Source of the DNA: Flammeovirga pacifica
Lineage (GTDB): Bacteria; Bacteroidota; Bacteroidia; Cytophagales; Flammeovirgaceae
Assembly: GCF_000807855.2 (NCBI RefSeq)
Contig: NZ_JRYR02000001.1
Location: 2,717,285-2,781,284 of the forward strand
Length of the DNA stretch: 64,000 bases
Reading direction: 5' to 3'
The position numbers were made by a program, and so were the translations under genes. Shown one piece after another: positions 9,287 to 17,662 of this stretch. Positions within the stretch are counted from its first letter, which is position 1, and each line of letters starts with the position of its first letter. A model generated the notes under the pieces. That model did no database searches. It saw only the letters and a list, made by a program, of their open reading frames with translations, and had not been told where the DNA came from.

Positions 9287-9461
9287 TCAATAAATTCTGA
9301 TGTACGAATGTATTTATATAGATGAGAAAAATATTAACCAAAGTAAGAATTAGATCGTCAAAACCCTTCATCTTAGATTTATTAACAAAACAAAATGATG
9401 AAATATGTCATTAATCATCATAAATGTAAATTATACACGAATAATTATCTAACTCTTTTAT

Positions 9462-9469
9462 TACCTTTG
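9462..9469 (+). promoter_or_regulatory. Bacteroidota-type -7 promoter box TACCTTTG
   Basis: It matches the Bacteroidota consensus TAnnTTTG in the typical context TTACCTTTGCA, about 100 bases before the E2 gene. No good TTTG box is seen at the -33 position, so the call rests on the -7 element alone. Confidence 0.5.
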
Positions 9470-9568
9470 CAGAAAATTAGAGGATTACATGTGATAGGAA
9501 GTACTATTTAACTTCTAGCAATCTAACTACATGTACTAAACTAGAAAAAGACAATAATAAATATATAT

Positions 9569-10870
9569 ATGGCACAAGTTGAAATGATTCTTCCAGCAAT
9601 GGGAGAAGGGGTTATGGAAGCTACGGTATTAGAATGGCTGAAGGAGGAAGGCGATAGCATCACTCTTGATGAATCTGTAGTTGAAGTAGCCACTGACAAA
9701 GTGGACACAGAAGTACCCGCAACAATTGAAGGAGTAATCAAGCAGATTCTCGTTCAAAAAGATGACGTGGTTCAAATCGGTGATCCAATTGCTATTGTAG
9801 AAACTGAAGGAGCTGATTCTAATGATGAAGATGCCCCAACAGTAACTACTGAGTCTAATAATAGTACTGTAGTCAATAACACATCAACCGACAATAATAC
9901 TGCACAAGAAATTGTATCTAAAAGTGGAGATAGATTCTATTCTCCACTTGTAAAAAGCATTGCTAAAACAGAAGGTATCTCTCAAGATATTTTAGATACA
10001 ATACCTGGTACGGGTAAAGAAGGTAGAGTTACTAAAAATGATATGATGAACTTCATTAAAGGAGGAACATCTGTAACTACACCTGCCCCTGCTGTTAAAT
10101 CTACTCCAACTCCTCCTCCAACATCTTCTAAACCTGTTGCTCCTGCTGTAGCTATGGATAACGGTGATGAGATTATTGAAATGGACAGAGTAAGAAAAAT
10201 GATTGCCGACCGTATGGTGGCATCAAAACAAATTGCTCCTCATGTTACCTCTTGTGTAGAAGCAGATCTTACTAATGTTGTAGTTTGGAGAAACCAACAT
10301 AAAGCGGCTTTCAAAAAGAAAGAAGGTGCGAATCTTACTTTCATGCCTATCATTATTTCTGCTATCGCTAAAGCGATAAAAGAATTCCCTATGATTAATG
10401 TTCAAGTTGACGGCAATAAAATTGTGGTGAAGAAAGACGTTAATATTGGTATGGCTGTAGCAATGCCAAATGGTAATTTGATTGTTCCTGTAATTAGAAA
10501 CGCTGATCGTTTAAGCTTAAGTGGTTTAGCCATTGCAATACAAGACTTATCTGTAAGAGCTAGAGAAAACAAACTAAGACCTGAAGAACTTTCTGGAGGT
10601 ACTTATACTGTTTCTAATATAGGATCGTTTGGTAATACAATCGGCACTCCTATTATTATGCAGCCTCAGGTAGCAATTATGGCTATTGGTACTATTCGTA
10701 AGAAGCCTGCAGTGATTGAAACACCTCAAGGTGATCTAATTGGCATTAGACAGTTTGCTTACTTCTCACACTCTTATGATCATAGGGTTGTTGATGGAGC
10801 CCTTGGAGGTATGTTTGTGCGTAAAGTAGCTGATATATTAGAAAACTGGGACATTAACCAAAATGTCTAA
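9569..10870 (+). CDS. Dihydrolipoyl acyltransferase (E2) of a 2-oxoacid dehydrogenase complex
   Basis: 433 residues. The domains are a lipoyl domain (1-80, lipoylated Lys44 in ATDKVDTEVP), a Thr/Ser/Asn linker, a peripheral subunit-binding domain (about 122-165, YSPLVKSIAKTEGI to GRVTKNDMMNFI), a Pro-rich linker and the catalytic domain (about 200-433) with the active-site motif HRVVDG at 405-410. It transfers acyl groups from lipoamide to CoA. A single lipoyl domain and the sequence style fit a branched-chain 2-oxoacid dehydrogenase E2, but pyruvate is possible. No E1 or E3 gene is adjacent and a terminator follows, so it is expressed alone. Confidence 0.9.
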   Translation: MAQVEMILPAMGEGVMEATVLEWLKEEGDSITLDESVVEVATDKVDTEVPATIEGVIKQILVQKDDVVQIGDPIAIVETEGADSNDEDAPTVTTESNNSTVVNNTSTDNNTAQEIVSKSGDRFYSPLVKSIAKTEGISQDILDTIPGTGKEGRVTKNDMMNFIKGGTSVTTPAPAVKSTPTPPPTSSKPVAPAVAMDNGDEIIEMDRVRKMIADRMVASKQIAPHVTSCVEADLTNVVVWRNQHKAAFKKKEGANLTFMPIIISAIAKAIKEFPMINVQVDGNKIVVKKDVNIGMAVAMPNGNLIVPVIRNADRLSLSGLAIAIQDLSVRARENKLRPEELSGGTYTVSNIGSFGNTIGTPIIMQPQVAIMAIGTIRKKPAVIETPQGDLIGIRQFAYFSHSYDHRVVDGALGGMFVRKVADILENWDINQNV

Positions 10871-10890
10871 GAAATACATGATATACTTTG

Positions 10891-10920
10891 AAAGGTGTTC
10901 TATTTAGAACACCTTTTTTT
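10891..10920 (+). terminator. Terminator after the E2 gene
   Basis: A perfect stem AAAGGTGTTC/GAACACCTTT with a six-base loop followed by T-run, 20 bases after the stop. Confidence 0.85.
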
Positions 10921-11097
10921 ATATTCAATAAAATATGAAAACTTAAAAAAGTTGTTCAATTCAGCAGTTTACAGACAACAAAGAGCAGAATTTTATTTCA
11001 AAAATGACCTATTTCGCATTTCACAACAAATTGATGTTCTGTTTATTTATATTTATATAGAATTATCTTTGGATATTTGATTTTCTTGTACGATTAC

Positions 11098-11110
11098 GAA
11101 CAATGTGTCT
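11098..11110. promoter_or_regulatory. Upstream dyad, copy 1 (GAACAATGTGTCT)
   Basis: GAACA-N3-TGTCT lies about 100 bases before the -24-like element. The right arm has two differences from the perfect dyad seen before copy 3. It is a possible activator binding site. Confidence 0.4.
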
Positions 11111-11199
11111 ATTTTTCGACCATCCAATTGAATACTTTTAAATGAAAAAATCTCCAAAATAAACAATAATAAACTAAACAACAGACACTTACACTACAA

Positions 11200-11215
11200 T
11201 GGCATCAGATTAGTA
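11200..11215 (+). promoter_or_regulatory. Degenerate sigma-54-like promoter, copy 1
   Basis: TGGCATCAGATTAGTA aligns in place with the -24/-12 elements of copies 2 and 3. The -24 GG is intact but the -12 GC has become GT. This predicts weak or lost sigma-54 use for copy 1. Confidence 0.3.
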
Positions 11216-11263
11216 ATTACCAAAATGAATTAGAATTTAAATCTCATCACAAAAAATACTGTT

Positions 11264-11656
11264 ATGAAAAACTTAAGAAATATCATTGCCGTTTTATTTG
11301 TATCATTAGTTACTTTCGGAACTACTTTCGCTACAAACGATGATAACGAAGAAATTTCAAGATTACGTCAAACAGTTGAAAATGCATCATCATCAGATTG
11401 GCAGGTATATGCAAATGCTGCTGAAAGATGTGTGGAATTAAAAACTAATTTAAGTGAGGCATATATTTGGATTGAAACGGCTATTCAAATTGAACCTAAT
11501 GCATCTAACTTAGAATTAAAAGCAGATTACCTTGCAGCTAATAGTGCTAATGAAATGGCTATTGAAGCATATAGAACAGCAATTTTAAAAGGTATTTCTG
11601 AAGATGGTTATGATGTTCAAGAAGCACAAAGAAAAATGCTATCTCTATTGAGATAA
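11264..11656 (+). CDS. Exported 130-residue protein, tandem family copy 1
   Basis: 130 residues. The signal peptide is about 1-23 (MKNLRNIIAV to TTFA). The mature part starts with an acidic NDDNEEISRLR segment, then TPR-like helices: DWQVYANAAERCVELKTNLSEAYIWIETAIQIEP and LEVKADYL-type repeats ending in MAIEAYRTAIL. There is one cysteine (AAERC). The helical part resembles the C-terminal TPR-like tail of DUF2911 proteins, without the DUF2911 domain; that link is weak. It is the most divergent of three tandem paralogues of identical length, each with its own control region and terminator. Function unknown; a small periplasmic scaffold is one possibility. Confidence 0.7.
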   Translation: MKNLRNIIAVLFVSLVTFGTTFATNDDNEEISRLRQTVENASSSDWQVYANAAERCVELKTNLSEAYIWIETAIQIEPNASNLELKADYLAANSANEMAIEAYRTAILKGISEDGYDVQEAQRKMLSLLR

Positions 11657-11687
11657 TAAAAATATTATAATAATCCATAATCTATTT

Positions 11688-11717
11688 AAAGCTACCTCTA
11701 TTGAGGTAGCTTTTTTT
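11688..11717 (+). terminator. Terminator after copy 1
   Basis: A perfect 11-bp stem AAAGCTACCTC/GAGGTAGCTTT with a TATT loop and a T-run. Confidence 0.85.
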
Positions 11718-12201
11718 ATATGTTCAATTTAAATAGATATAGTCTTATAAGTTACTTTTATTCTTCTAGTGCTTCTACTTCATCAAAGTACTTTATACGA
11801 TCAAATTATTGAAAACAAAGACCCCTAATTAGAGGCTAATTCTACTTTATAACATCAGATTTATGAATGAATAAATTGATGTATTTAAAACCGTACACAA
11901 ATCACCAATAAAAGTATAGACCCAAAAATATTTATAATATTTATAATATCAATAATATATTATTTTAAAAATATTCTATTTTTTCACTTTTGACAATAAA
12001 CAACATCAATTATTATCATAATCATAATACAATTCTAGAAACACTAATAAACCAATAAAAAATACAGGTTTACTTCTTCTTTAAATCGAAATATAATTCT
12101 AAACAATAGTTAACAAACAAAATAAACACACCGTTAAACTCCTTACAAATGATTAAAAACAGAATTTTATTTGGCTAAAAAGAAGAAAAGTGATCGTAAA
12201 C

Positions 12202-12214
12202 GAACAATGTGTCC
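12202..12214. promoter_or_regulatory. Upstream dyad, copy 2 (GAACAATGTGTCC)
   Basis: GAACA-N3-TGTCC is one base away from a perfect inverted repeat and lies about 100 bases upstream of the -24 element, a usual distance for a sigma-54 activator site. Confidence 0.5.
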
Positions 12215-12312
12215 AAAATCGCTACTAAAATGGTGTTCATTTTACAATTAAAAATGAACAATCAGTAAAATTTAACTCGTAAAATACTTGAAATCAATCA
12301 CTTACATTGTTT

Positions 12313-12328
12313 TGGCAAGTTTATAGCA
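12313..12328 (+). promoter_or_regulatory. Sigma-54-like -24/-12 promoter of copy 2
   Basis: TGGCAAGTTTATAGCA matches the consensus TGGCACGnnnnTTGCW at all fixed positions except two, with the exact GG-to-GC spacing. Predicted transcription start near 12339, giving a leader of about 44 bases. No TAnnTTTG box occurs in its place. Confidence 0.55.
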
Positions 12329-12382
12329 TTAAAAGAAATGTAATCAATCAATAAGAATTAAGAGAACAAAACATATATCATC

Positions 12383-12775
12383 ATGAAAGCTTTAAAACAA
12401 CTTCTAGTATTCGTCTTAGTAACAATCCTTGCTGTAAATACTTCTTTCGCTAAAGGAAATGAAAGAGACGACAACGAAATCAATCAACTTCGTGCTTCTG
12501 TAGAAAATGCTTCATCATCTGATTGGAAAGTTTATGCTGACGCTGCTGAAAGATGTATCGAATTAAAAACTAATTTAAGCGAAGCTTATATCTGGATTGA
12601 AAAATCAATCGAGATCGATTCAAACTCAACTACTTTAGAAGTAAAAGGAGATTACCTTAAGTTAAACGGAGCTAAGAAAATGGCTATTGCCACTTACAAC
12701 CAAGCTATCTTAGCAGGAATGCAAGAAGGTCGTGATATTACAAAACTTCAAAAGAAAGTTTTAAGATTAAGATAA
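12383..12775 (+). CDS. Exported 130-residue protein, tandem family copy 2
   Basis: 130 residues, signal peptide about 1-23 (ending NTSFA, then KGNE). The mature sequence follows copy 1 in layout: acidic DDNEINQLR head, the DWKVYADAAERCIELKTNLSEAYIWIE helix pair, a second TPR-like pair, and a basic end (KLQKKVLRLR). It is close to copy 3 over the whole length and clearly less similar to copy 1. Its ATG lies 1,119 bases after that of copy 1 and 1,130 before that of copy 3, so the repeating unit includes the leader. It is predicted to be transcribed from the sigma-54-like element at 12313. Confidence 0.7.
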   Translation: MKALKQLLVFVLVTILAVNTSFAKGNERDDNEINQLRASVENASSSDWKVYADAAERCIELKTNLSEAYIWIEKSIEIDSNSTTLEVKGDYLKLNGAKKMAIATYNQAILAGMQEGRDITKLQKKVLRLR

Positions 12776-12811
12776 TAAAAAAATATATTGAATTGGAACT
12801 TCTATATTTTA

Positions 12812-12840
12812 AACAGGTCCAGAAATGGATCTGTTTTTTT
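12812..12840 (+). terminator. Terminator after copy 2
   Basis: The stem AACAGGTCCA/TGGATCTGTT (one G-T type mismatch) with a GAAA loop followed by a long T-run. Confidence 0.8.
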
Positions 12841-13332
12841 TTGCTTTACATTTTCTTAGTAATTCCTGTCCTAAATGATATGGTCTCTTTCAATATAGGT
12901 TTGTACACTTAAAAGATATATTCATTTTACTCTTATACGGTGAATTACGCTATTGATATTGAAAACTTATTCTTCATAAAATCATTAAATATTCATCTTA
13001 TCAACAGTGTTAATCTTTGCCTTTTTCAAAAACGAACACAATTTCAAAGTAAAAGTGTGACAACAACATTATTTATCATTTCATCAAAAAAATATTTTTA
13101 AATACTTTATTTTTTCACTTTTATCAAAAAAAACAATGATTTATTATAATAATAGCAACACAACTATCATTAGGTTAATAAACGTATAAAAAACGCAATT
13201 CAAACAAAGAATAACAACAGAATATAATTCTAAACAATAGTTAATAAACGAAATAAACACTCTATCACAGTAGATCAAATACGCAAAAATCAGAATATTA
13301 TTTGGAAAGTACTTTAAAAAGTGATCGGTAAT

Positions 13333-13345
13333 GAACATTGTGTTC
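13333..13345. promoter_or_regulatory. Upstream dyad, copy 3 (GAACATTGTGTTC, perfect)
   Basis: A perfect inverted repeat GAACA-N3-TGTTC, 99 bases upstream of the -24 element. The best preserved of the three. Confidence 0.55.
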
Positions 13346-13443
13346 AAATTTGCTACTAAATTTTAGTAAAATATACACTTAAAATTCACTTCACCCTTAA
13401 AAATACATCGCAACAAACTCACTATCAACTACTTAATTTGTTT

Positions 13444-13459
13444 TGGCAAGTTTATAGCA
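13444..13459 (+). promoter_or_regulatory. Sigma-54-like -24/-12 promoter of copy 3
   Basis: TGGCAAGTTTATAGCA, identical to that of copy 2, with surrounding bases also kept (TTTTGGCAAGTTTATAGCATTA). Predicted start near 13470. Confidence 0.55.
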
Positions 13460-13512
13460 TTACTGTTATCGTAAACAATTAAGAAACAAGAACACAAAAA
13501 CATATATCAATC

Positions 13513-13905
13513 ATGAAAGCTTTAAAACAATTACTAGTATTCGTCTTAGTTACAATCGTTGCAGTTAATACTTCTTTTGCAAAAGGAAATGAAAATGATG
13601 ACAACGAAATCAATCAACTTCGTGCTTCTGTAGAAAACGCTGCTGCTACTGACTGGCAAGTATATGCTGATGCTGCTGAAAGATGTATCGAATTGAGAAC
13701 TAATCTTAGTGAAGCATATGTATGGATTTCAAAATCAATTGAAATCAATTCAAACTCTACTAACTTAGAAGTGAAAGCTGATTACCTTAAGTTAAACGGA
13801 GCTAAAGAAATGGCAATTGCTACTTACAACGAAGCAATTTTAGCTGGTATGCAAGAAGGTCGCGACATTACAAAAATTCAAAAGAAAGTATTGAGATTGA
13901 GATAA
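13513..13905 (+). CDS. Exported 130-residue protein, tandem family copy 3
   Basis: 130 residues; the signal peptide is nearly identical to copy 2. The mature part reads DDNEINQLRASVENAAATDWQVYADAAERC and continues through TPR-like helices to the same KKVLRLR end. Replacements relative to copy 2 are mostly conservative, so the reading frame is under selection. Coding sequences of copies 2 and 3 are more alike than their distal leaders. Its leader carries the best version of the dyad and an intact -24/-12 element. Function unknown. Confidence 0.7.
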   Translation: MKALKQLLVFVLVTIVAVNTSFAKGNENDDNEINQLRASVENAAATDWQVYADAAERCIELRTNLSEAYVWISKSIEINSNSTNLEVKADYLKLNGAKEMAIATYNEAILAGMQEGRDITKIQKKVLRLR

Positions 13906-13941
13906 TCAAAAATCTTTGTATTGAAACATCTATAAATAAAG

Positions 13942-13971
13942 AAACCTAGTCTTTTAAGACTAGGTTTTTTT
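13942..13971. terminator. Terminator between copy 3 and trpA (works on both strands)
   Basis: The stem AAACCTAGTCTT/AAGACTAGGTTT is perfect with a two-base loop and a T-run; it lies between convergent genes. Confidence 0.85.
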
Positions 13972-14006
13972 GTGTATTAAAAATAATCAGTTCTAATACT
14001 TTTATA

Positions 14007-14780
14007 TTATCCTTTGATAGATTTTACAAAAGATTTGATATCTGTATTTAAATCTTCAGATTGGCCAATCAACTTTACAAATGCAGAACCAATAATAGCT
14101 CCATTTGAATAAGAAGAAGCTTGTTTAAAAGAAGCATGATCTGAAATTCCAAAGCCAATTAAACGAGGGTTTTTTAAATTCAACCCTTCAATTCTCTTGA
14201 AGTAATCAATTTGCTCCTCAGAAATACCCGTTTTAGCACCAGTAACACTTGCAGAAGATACCATATAGATAAAGCCTTCTGTATTGTCATCAATCTCTTT
14301 TATTCTATCTTCAGTAGTTTGTGGAGAAATCAAGAAAGTATTTCGAATACCATGAGCATCAAACATTTCCTTTAGATTACTCAAATACTCAATCATTGGT
14401 AAATCAGGTACTATAATACCGTCTATGCCAACTCTCTGTGCATCTTTACAGAATTTTTCTAATCCATATTGCATAATTGGGTTAAAGTATCCCATAACAA
14501 CAACAGGTACATCTACTTCTTCTCTAAAGCCATCCAATTGCTCAAAAAGCTTTTGCATAGTCATCCCGTTTTCTAATGCCTGCATATTACTTTCTTGAAT
14601 TGTAGGGCCATCTGCAACAGGATCAGAAAATGGAATACCAATTTCAATCAAATCTGCTCCACCTTCTTGTAACGCTTTTAATACTTTTCTAGTATCATCT
14701 AACTTAGGGTATCCAGCAGTAAAATAAATGTTTAAAACATCTTCTTTTTTTCGCTGAAATAGTTCATCGATTCTATGCAT
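14007..14780 (-). CDS. trpA: Tryptophan synthase alpha subunit
   Basis: 257 residues, normal length. It cleaves indole-3-glycerol phosphate to indole and glyceraldehyde 3-phosphate and passes indole to TrpB. Catalytic Glu46 (DLIEIGIPFSDP) and Asp57 (VADGPT) are present, matching Glu49 and Asp60 of the enterobacterial enzyme. The phosphate-binding region is LIGFGISDHASF and IIGSAFVKLI. No other trp gene adjoins it in this window. It is convergent with the copy 3 exported protein gene. Confidence 0.95.
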   Translation of the reverse strand: MHRIDELFQRKKEDVLNIYFTAGYPKLDDTRKVLKALQEGGADLIEIGIPFSDPVADGPTIQESNMQALENGMTMQKLFEQLDGFREEVDVPVVVMGYFNPIMQYGLEKFCKDAQRVGIDGIIVPDLPMIEYLSNLKEMFDAHGIRNTFLISPQTTEDRIKEIDDNTEGFIYMVSSASVTGAKTGISEEQIDYFKRIEGLNLKNPRLIGFGISDHASFKQASSYSNGAIIGSAFVKLIGQSEDLNTDIKSFVKSIKG

Positions 14781-14982
14781 CTCTTTTTCTGTTTGATATG
14801 AAGTCGAAAGTTACATATTCTGATCAATAAGTTAAATTGAAAACTGAAAAACTGATAATTTGAAGATAAATAATATAGATTTATAACAAGGAGTGTTATT
14901 TTTGTATACTTTCTGTGTAATTTTTTAAGATTGATCAGAAAAAAAATATTTTTGTGACCTAATTAAAAGAAGGAATAGAATA

Positions 14983-15762
14983 ATGATACATTTTTGGAAA
15001 TATCAAGGTGCGGGAAACGACTTTATCATGATTGATGATCGTGATGCTTCATTTGATATTAACGATCATGAGAAAGTGGCATTTTTATGCCATAGAAGAT
15101 TTGGAGTTGGCGGTGATGGTCTAATTCTTATCCGTTTAAAAGAGGGCTATGATTTTGAAATGGTCTACTTTAATGCCGACGGACATATTGGTACTATGTG
15201 TGGAAATGGCGGTCGTTGTGCTGTTAGGTTTGCACATACTTTAGGTCTATTTGATAGTAAAACATCTTTTTGGGCTGCTGATGGAGCACATGAAGCTACT
15301 TTAGACGATCAATTATTAGTGCATTTGAAAATGAATCCTCCGGGTGATATTGAGGTAAACTCTGACCATTATTTTATGGATACAGGTTCTCCTCATTATG
15401 TTCGTTTTGAAAATGATTTAGAGAATTTTGATTGTGTGACTGAGGGTAAAGCTATCCGTCATAACGAGAGGTTTGCTAAAGAAGGTACTAATGTGAATTT
15501 TGCACAGGTAACAGGAGATCAATCTTTAACTGTGAGAACATTTGAAAGAGGGGTTGAAGACGAAACGTATGCTTGTGGTACAGGAGTTACTGCTTGTGCT
15601 ATTGCTGCTAATATTGAACATAACATGCAAAGCCCTATCCAAATTAAAGTTTTAGGTGGAGATTTAGCTGTTGGTTTTAATAAAGTGGGAGAGAAAAAAT
15701 ATTCTGACATTATTCTTACTGGACCTGCAACTCCAGTGTTTAAGGCAGAAATTAAAATATAA
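14983..15762 (+). CDS. dapF: Diaminopimelate epimerase
   Basis: 259 residues. Interconverts LL- and meso-diaminopimelate for lysine and peptidoglycan synthesis. The two catalytic cysteines are Cys73 (TMCGNGGRC) and Cys198 (YACGTGVTA), with the N-terminal KYQGAGNDF motif. It is monocistronic, divergent from trpA, and closed by a strong terminator. TAnnTTTG matches occur at 14897 and 14947, but without well placed -33 boxes. Confidence 0.95.
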   Translation: MIHFWKYQGAGNDFIMIDDRDASFDINDHEKVAFLCHRRFGVGGDGLILIRLKEGYDFEMVYFNADGHIGTMCGNGGRCAVRFAHTLGLFDSKTSFWAADGAHEATLDDQLLVHLKMNPPGDIEVNSDHYFMDTGSPHYVRFENDLENFDCVTEGKAIRHNERFAKEGTNVNFAQVTGDQSLTVRTFERGVEDETYACGTGVTACAIAANIEHNMQSPIQIKVLGGDLAVGFNKVGEKKYSDIILTGPATPVFKAEIKI

Positions 15763-15786
15763 TACTATAAAAATAAACATATGAAT

Positions 15787-15820
15787 AAGGCTTAATCACT
15801 TTGTGATTAAGCCTTTTATT
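15787..15820. terminator. Bidirectional terminator between dapF and the T9SS cargo gene
   Basis: A perfect 13-bp stem (AAGGCTTAATCAC and its complement) with a TTT loop, followed by a T-rich tract; it lies between convergent genes. Confidence 0.9.
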
Positions 15821-15841
15821 TTTTAAGAATGGGAGTAAATA

Positions 15842-17251
15842 TTATTGATGTTGTATCAATAAATGTTCTCTTTTGATTACTTGACCACCTTTTACAACAT
15901 TTAATATATACTGTCCGTTTTGCATTGCGTGTACATCCAACACATGGTGATCTCCCATTTTATTTGAAGATTCATTTATATTAAGTCTTTGACCAGTTCC
16001 AATAAAAACCATATTAAATGTCACCTCTTTTTCTTTTGACTGAGGCATAATCACATTTACATTTTGATCGGCTGGAACTGGATAAATCTTAATCTCTTCA
16101 GATAAATTCTCCTGATTAATTGAAGTAAACCCTACTAAACATTTCCAAGATTCACCCTTACCATCAAAATCAATTTCTTTTAACTGATATATGATATGAC
16201 CTGAATGTATATTTTCATCTACAAATTCATAATCTAATGTTGTTTGTGAATTTCCTGCTGCTTGAATAGCATCAGTAACTAACTCCCAGTCTTTACCATT
16301 GTATGATCTTCTTAATTCAAAATGGTCTGCATTTATTTCAGTGGCTGTTTGCCATTGAATAACTACATGGTCATTTTCTACTTTTGTGGTAAATGACACC
16401 ATTTCTACTGGAAGCTCAACATGACCCAAAAATCTATCAATTAAAAATTGAGTATGACGAGCAATTAATGAAGCAAAGTTGTCTGGGTGAAAATCATGAG
16501 TCATAAAATTTTTGACAGGCTCATTAATATGACCAATATGGAAAAATTGACCATCATAATGATGATGTCCTCTTCTAATTACAGACCATTCATCGTCATC
16601 ATCGTCATCATGATGTCTGTGTTGATTAGGTGAATATGGAAGAAAACTAGATTCTCCAGTAACAAAGAATTTTGAAGAAGTATGGTGATGAGAAGAACTT
16701 GTTTTTAATTGAACATGATCATTTGTCGTAAAATCACCCGTCACTAACATTTCTCCATAATTATTAAACTGAAAAACCTCGTCATCATCTAAATGTCTTG
16801 CTCCATTTAAAATTAAATCTCCCGCAACAACTGTTGTACCTCTATTCTCTACCTTCATTTCTTCATCGTCATGATTGTTATAATCAATTCTCATAGAACC
16901 ACTAACAACTAAATCACCTTCAATGACTGTTTTATCATCATCATCATCTGCTCCAAAAATATGAATATTTCCATCGACAAATAAAACACCATGATTTTCA
17001 ATTTTAATATAACCATGATCTGATCCTTCTCTTCTTACATAAGGAGATCGATGATTATTTGTAGAATATATAGTTGATAAATGATCATCTGGATAAATAT
17101 TAAGATCACCGTCAATTTGAAGGGTATCGTATGCTCTTACGGTTACTCGATTATATCTTCCGCCTTGTACATGAATTACTTGTCTAGCATAAACTTGTTG
17201 AGTTAATAATGAAAAGAATAATAGGGAAAATAGCATTTTAATAGTTTTCAT
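15842..17251 (-). CDS. T9SS-secreted protein with beta-helix-like repeats and His/Asp-rich inserts
   Basis: 469 residues from the ATG at 17251; the frame extends 18 codons further, but the signal peptide begins MKTIKMLFSLLFF and ends at YARQ. The first half holds repeated units of the form LxxxGDLxxxG with IENHGVLFVDGNI, VENRGTTVVAGDL and FNNYGEMLVTGDF, suggesting a right-handed beta-helix. Inserted runs are extreme: DDDDD, DDDDDDE, HRHH and HHHYD. A beta-sandwich part follows (MVSFTTKVENDHVVIQWQTATE), then a C-terminal domain of about 80 residues (IYPVPADQNVNV to QYILNVVKGG) typical of type IX sorting. Inference: a surface or released protein that binds divalent metal. The sorting call is firm, the function is not. 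Confidence 0.75.
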   Translation of the reverse strand: MKTIKMLFSLLFFSLLTQQVYARQVIHVQGGRYNRVTVRAYDTLQIDGDLNIYPDDHLSTIYSTNNHRSPYVRREGSDHGYIKIENHGVLFVDGNIHIFGADDDDDKTVIEGDLVVSGSMRIDYNNHDDEEMKVENRGTTVVAGDLILNGARHLDDDEVFQFNNYGEMLVTGDFTTNDHVQLKTSSSHHHTSSKFFVTGESSFLPYSPNQHRHHDDDDDDEWSVIRRGHHHYDGQFFHIGHINEPVKNFMTHDFHPDNFASLIARHTQFLIDRFLGHVELPVEMVSFTTKVENDHVVIQWQTATEINADHFELRRSYNGKDWELVTDAIQAAGNSQTTLDYEFVDENIHSGHIIYQLKEIDFDGKGESWKCLVGFTSINQENLSEEIKIYPVPADQNVNVIMPQSKEKEVTFNMVFIGTGQRLNINESSNKMGDHHVLDVHAMQNGQYILNVVKGGQVIKREHLLIQHQ

Positions 17252-17662
17252 AGTAGTAATATTTTGTAACAATGATTTGATTCGTATGTAATTAATACTA
17301 TTCACCCTATTAACAACCCTACCAATATTAACATTAATTTAGATTTTAAATCAATTTAATAATTCTTAAACAACTAATTATCAACGATGTAAATACAATC
17401 AAAAACACATTTTTATTCAAAAAATAGCTCAACCGTTAATATTTTATCAATCATTATTATTGTTGAATTCGACTTATAAACTCCATAAATAAATAAGAGA
17501 GTATAGATACAAACAGAACACTCTCTGTAAGAATAAAATATATTTTACTACTTAAGACTTGCAGATGACCCAACATTATTTTAAATTCTATAATATGAGT
17601 AGTTATTAACTTCTCATGGCAAAATTATTACTAACCCTGCAAACCAAGAAACGCAAGACAAC
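17252..17662. other. Divergent intergenic region
   Basis: About 410 bases between the T9SS cargo gene and the PorE-like gene. AT-rich, with no gene, hairpin or clear promoter element recognised. Confidence 0.4.

Larger units (their letters stand above)
10921..11263 (+). other. Long leader/control region of the first 130-residue paralogue
   Basis: No gene is seen; a 61-codon open frame here lacks protein-like composition. It contains the copy-1 versions of the dyad (11098-11110) and the -24/-12-like element (11200-11215) that are better preserved before copies 2 and 3. Confidence 0.5.
11718..12382 (+). other. Long leader/control region of paralogue copy 2
   Basis: No gene seen. Several blocks match the region before copy 3 at the same spacing: around 12090-12130 (ATATAATTCTAAACAATAGT), CAGAATTTTATTT at 12160-12172, the dyad at 12202-12214 and the -24/-12 element at 12313-12328. 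The remainder is very AT-rich. Confidence 0.55.
12841..13512 (+). other. Long leader/control region of paralogue copy 3
   Basis: No gene seen; a 67-codon minus-strand frame here is low-complexity and rejected. It shares blocks with the copy 2 leader from about 13109 onward, including ATATAATTCTAAACAATAGT near 13223, CAGAATATTATTT at 13291-13303, the dyad and the -24/-12 element. Confidence 0.55.

Noticed and set aside
10895-11080. A 61-codon open frame after the E2 gene
   Set aside because: It starts inside the terminator, has low-complexity composition and no signal or motif.
13144-13347. A 67-codon minus-strand frame in the copy 3 leader
   Set aside because: It covers the conserved control region and its sequence is AT-driven Ile/Phe/Leu/Tyr without structure.
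17615-17630. Sigma-54 promoter before the PorE-like gene (TGGCAAAATTATTACT)
   Set aside because: The -24 half fits but the -12 GC is AC, and there is no second copy to support it.
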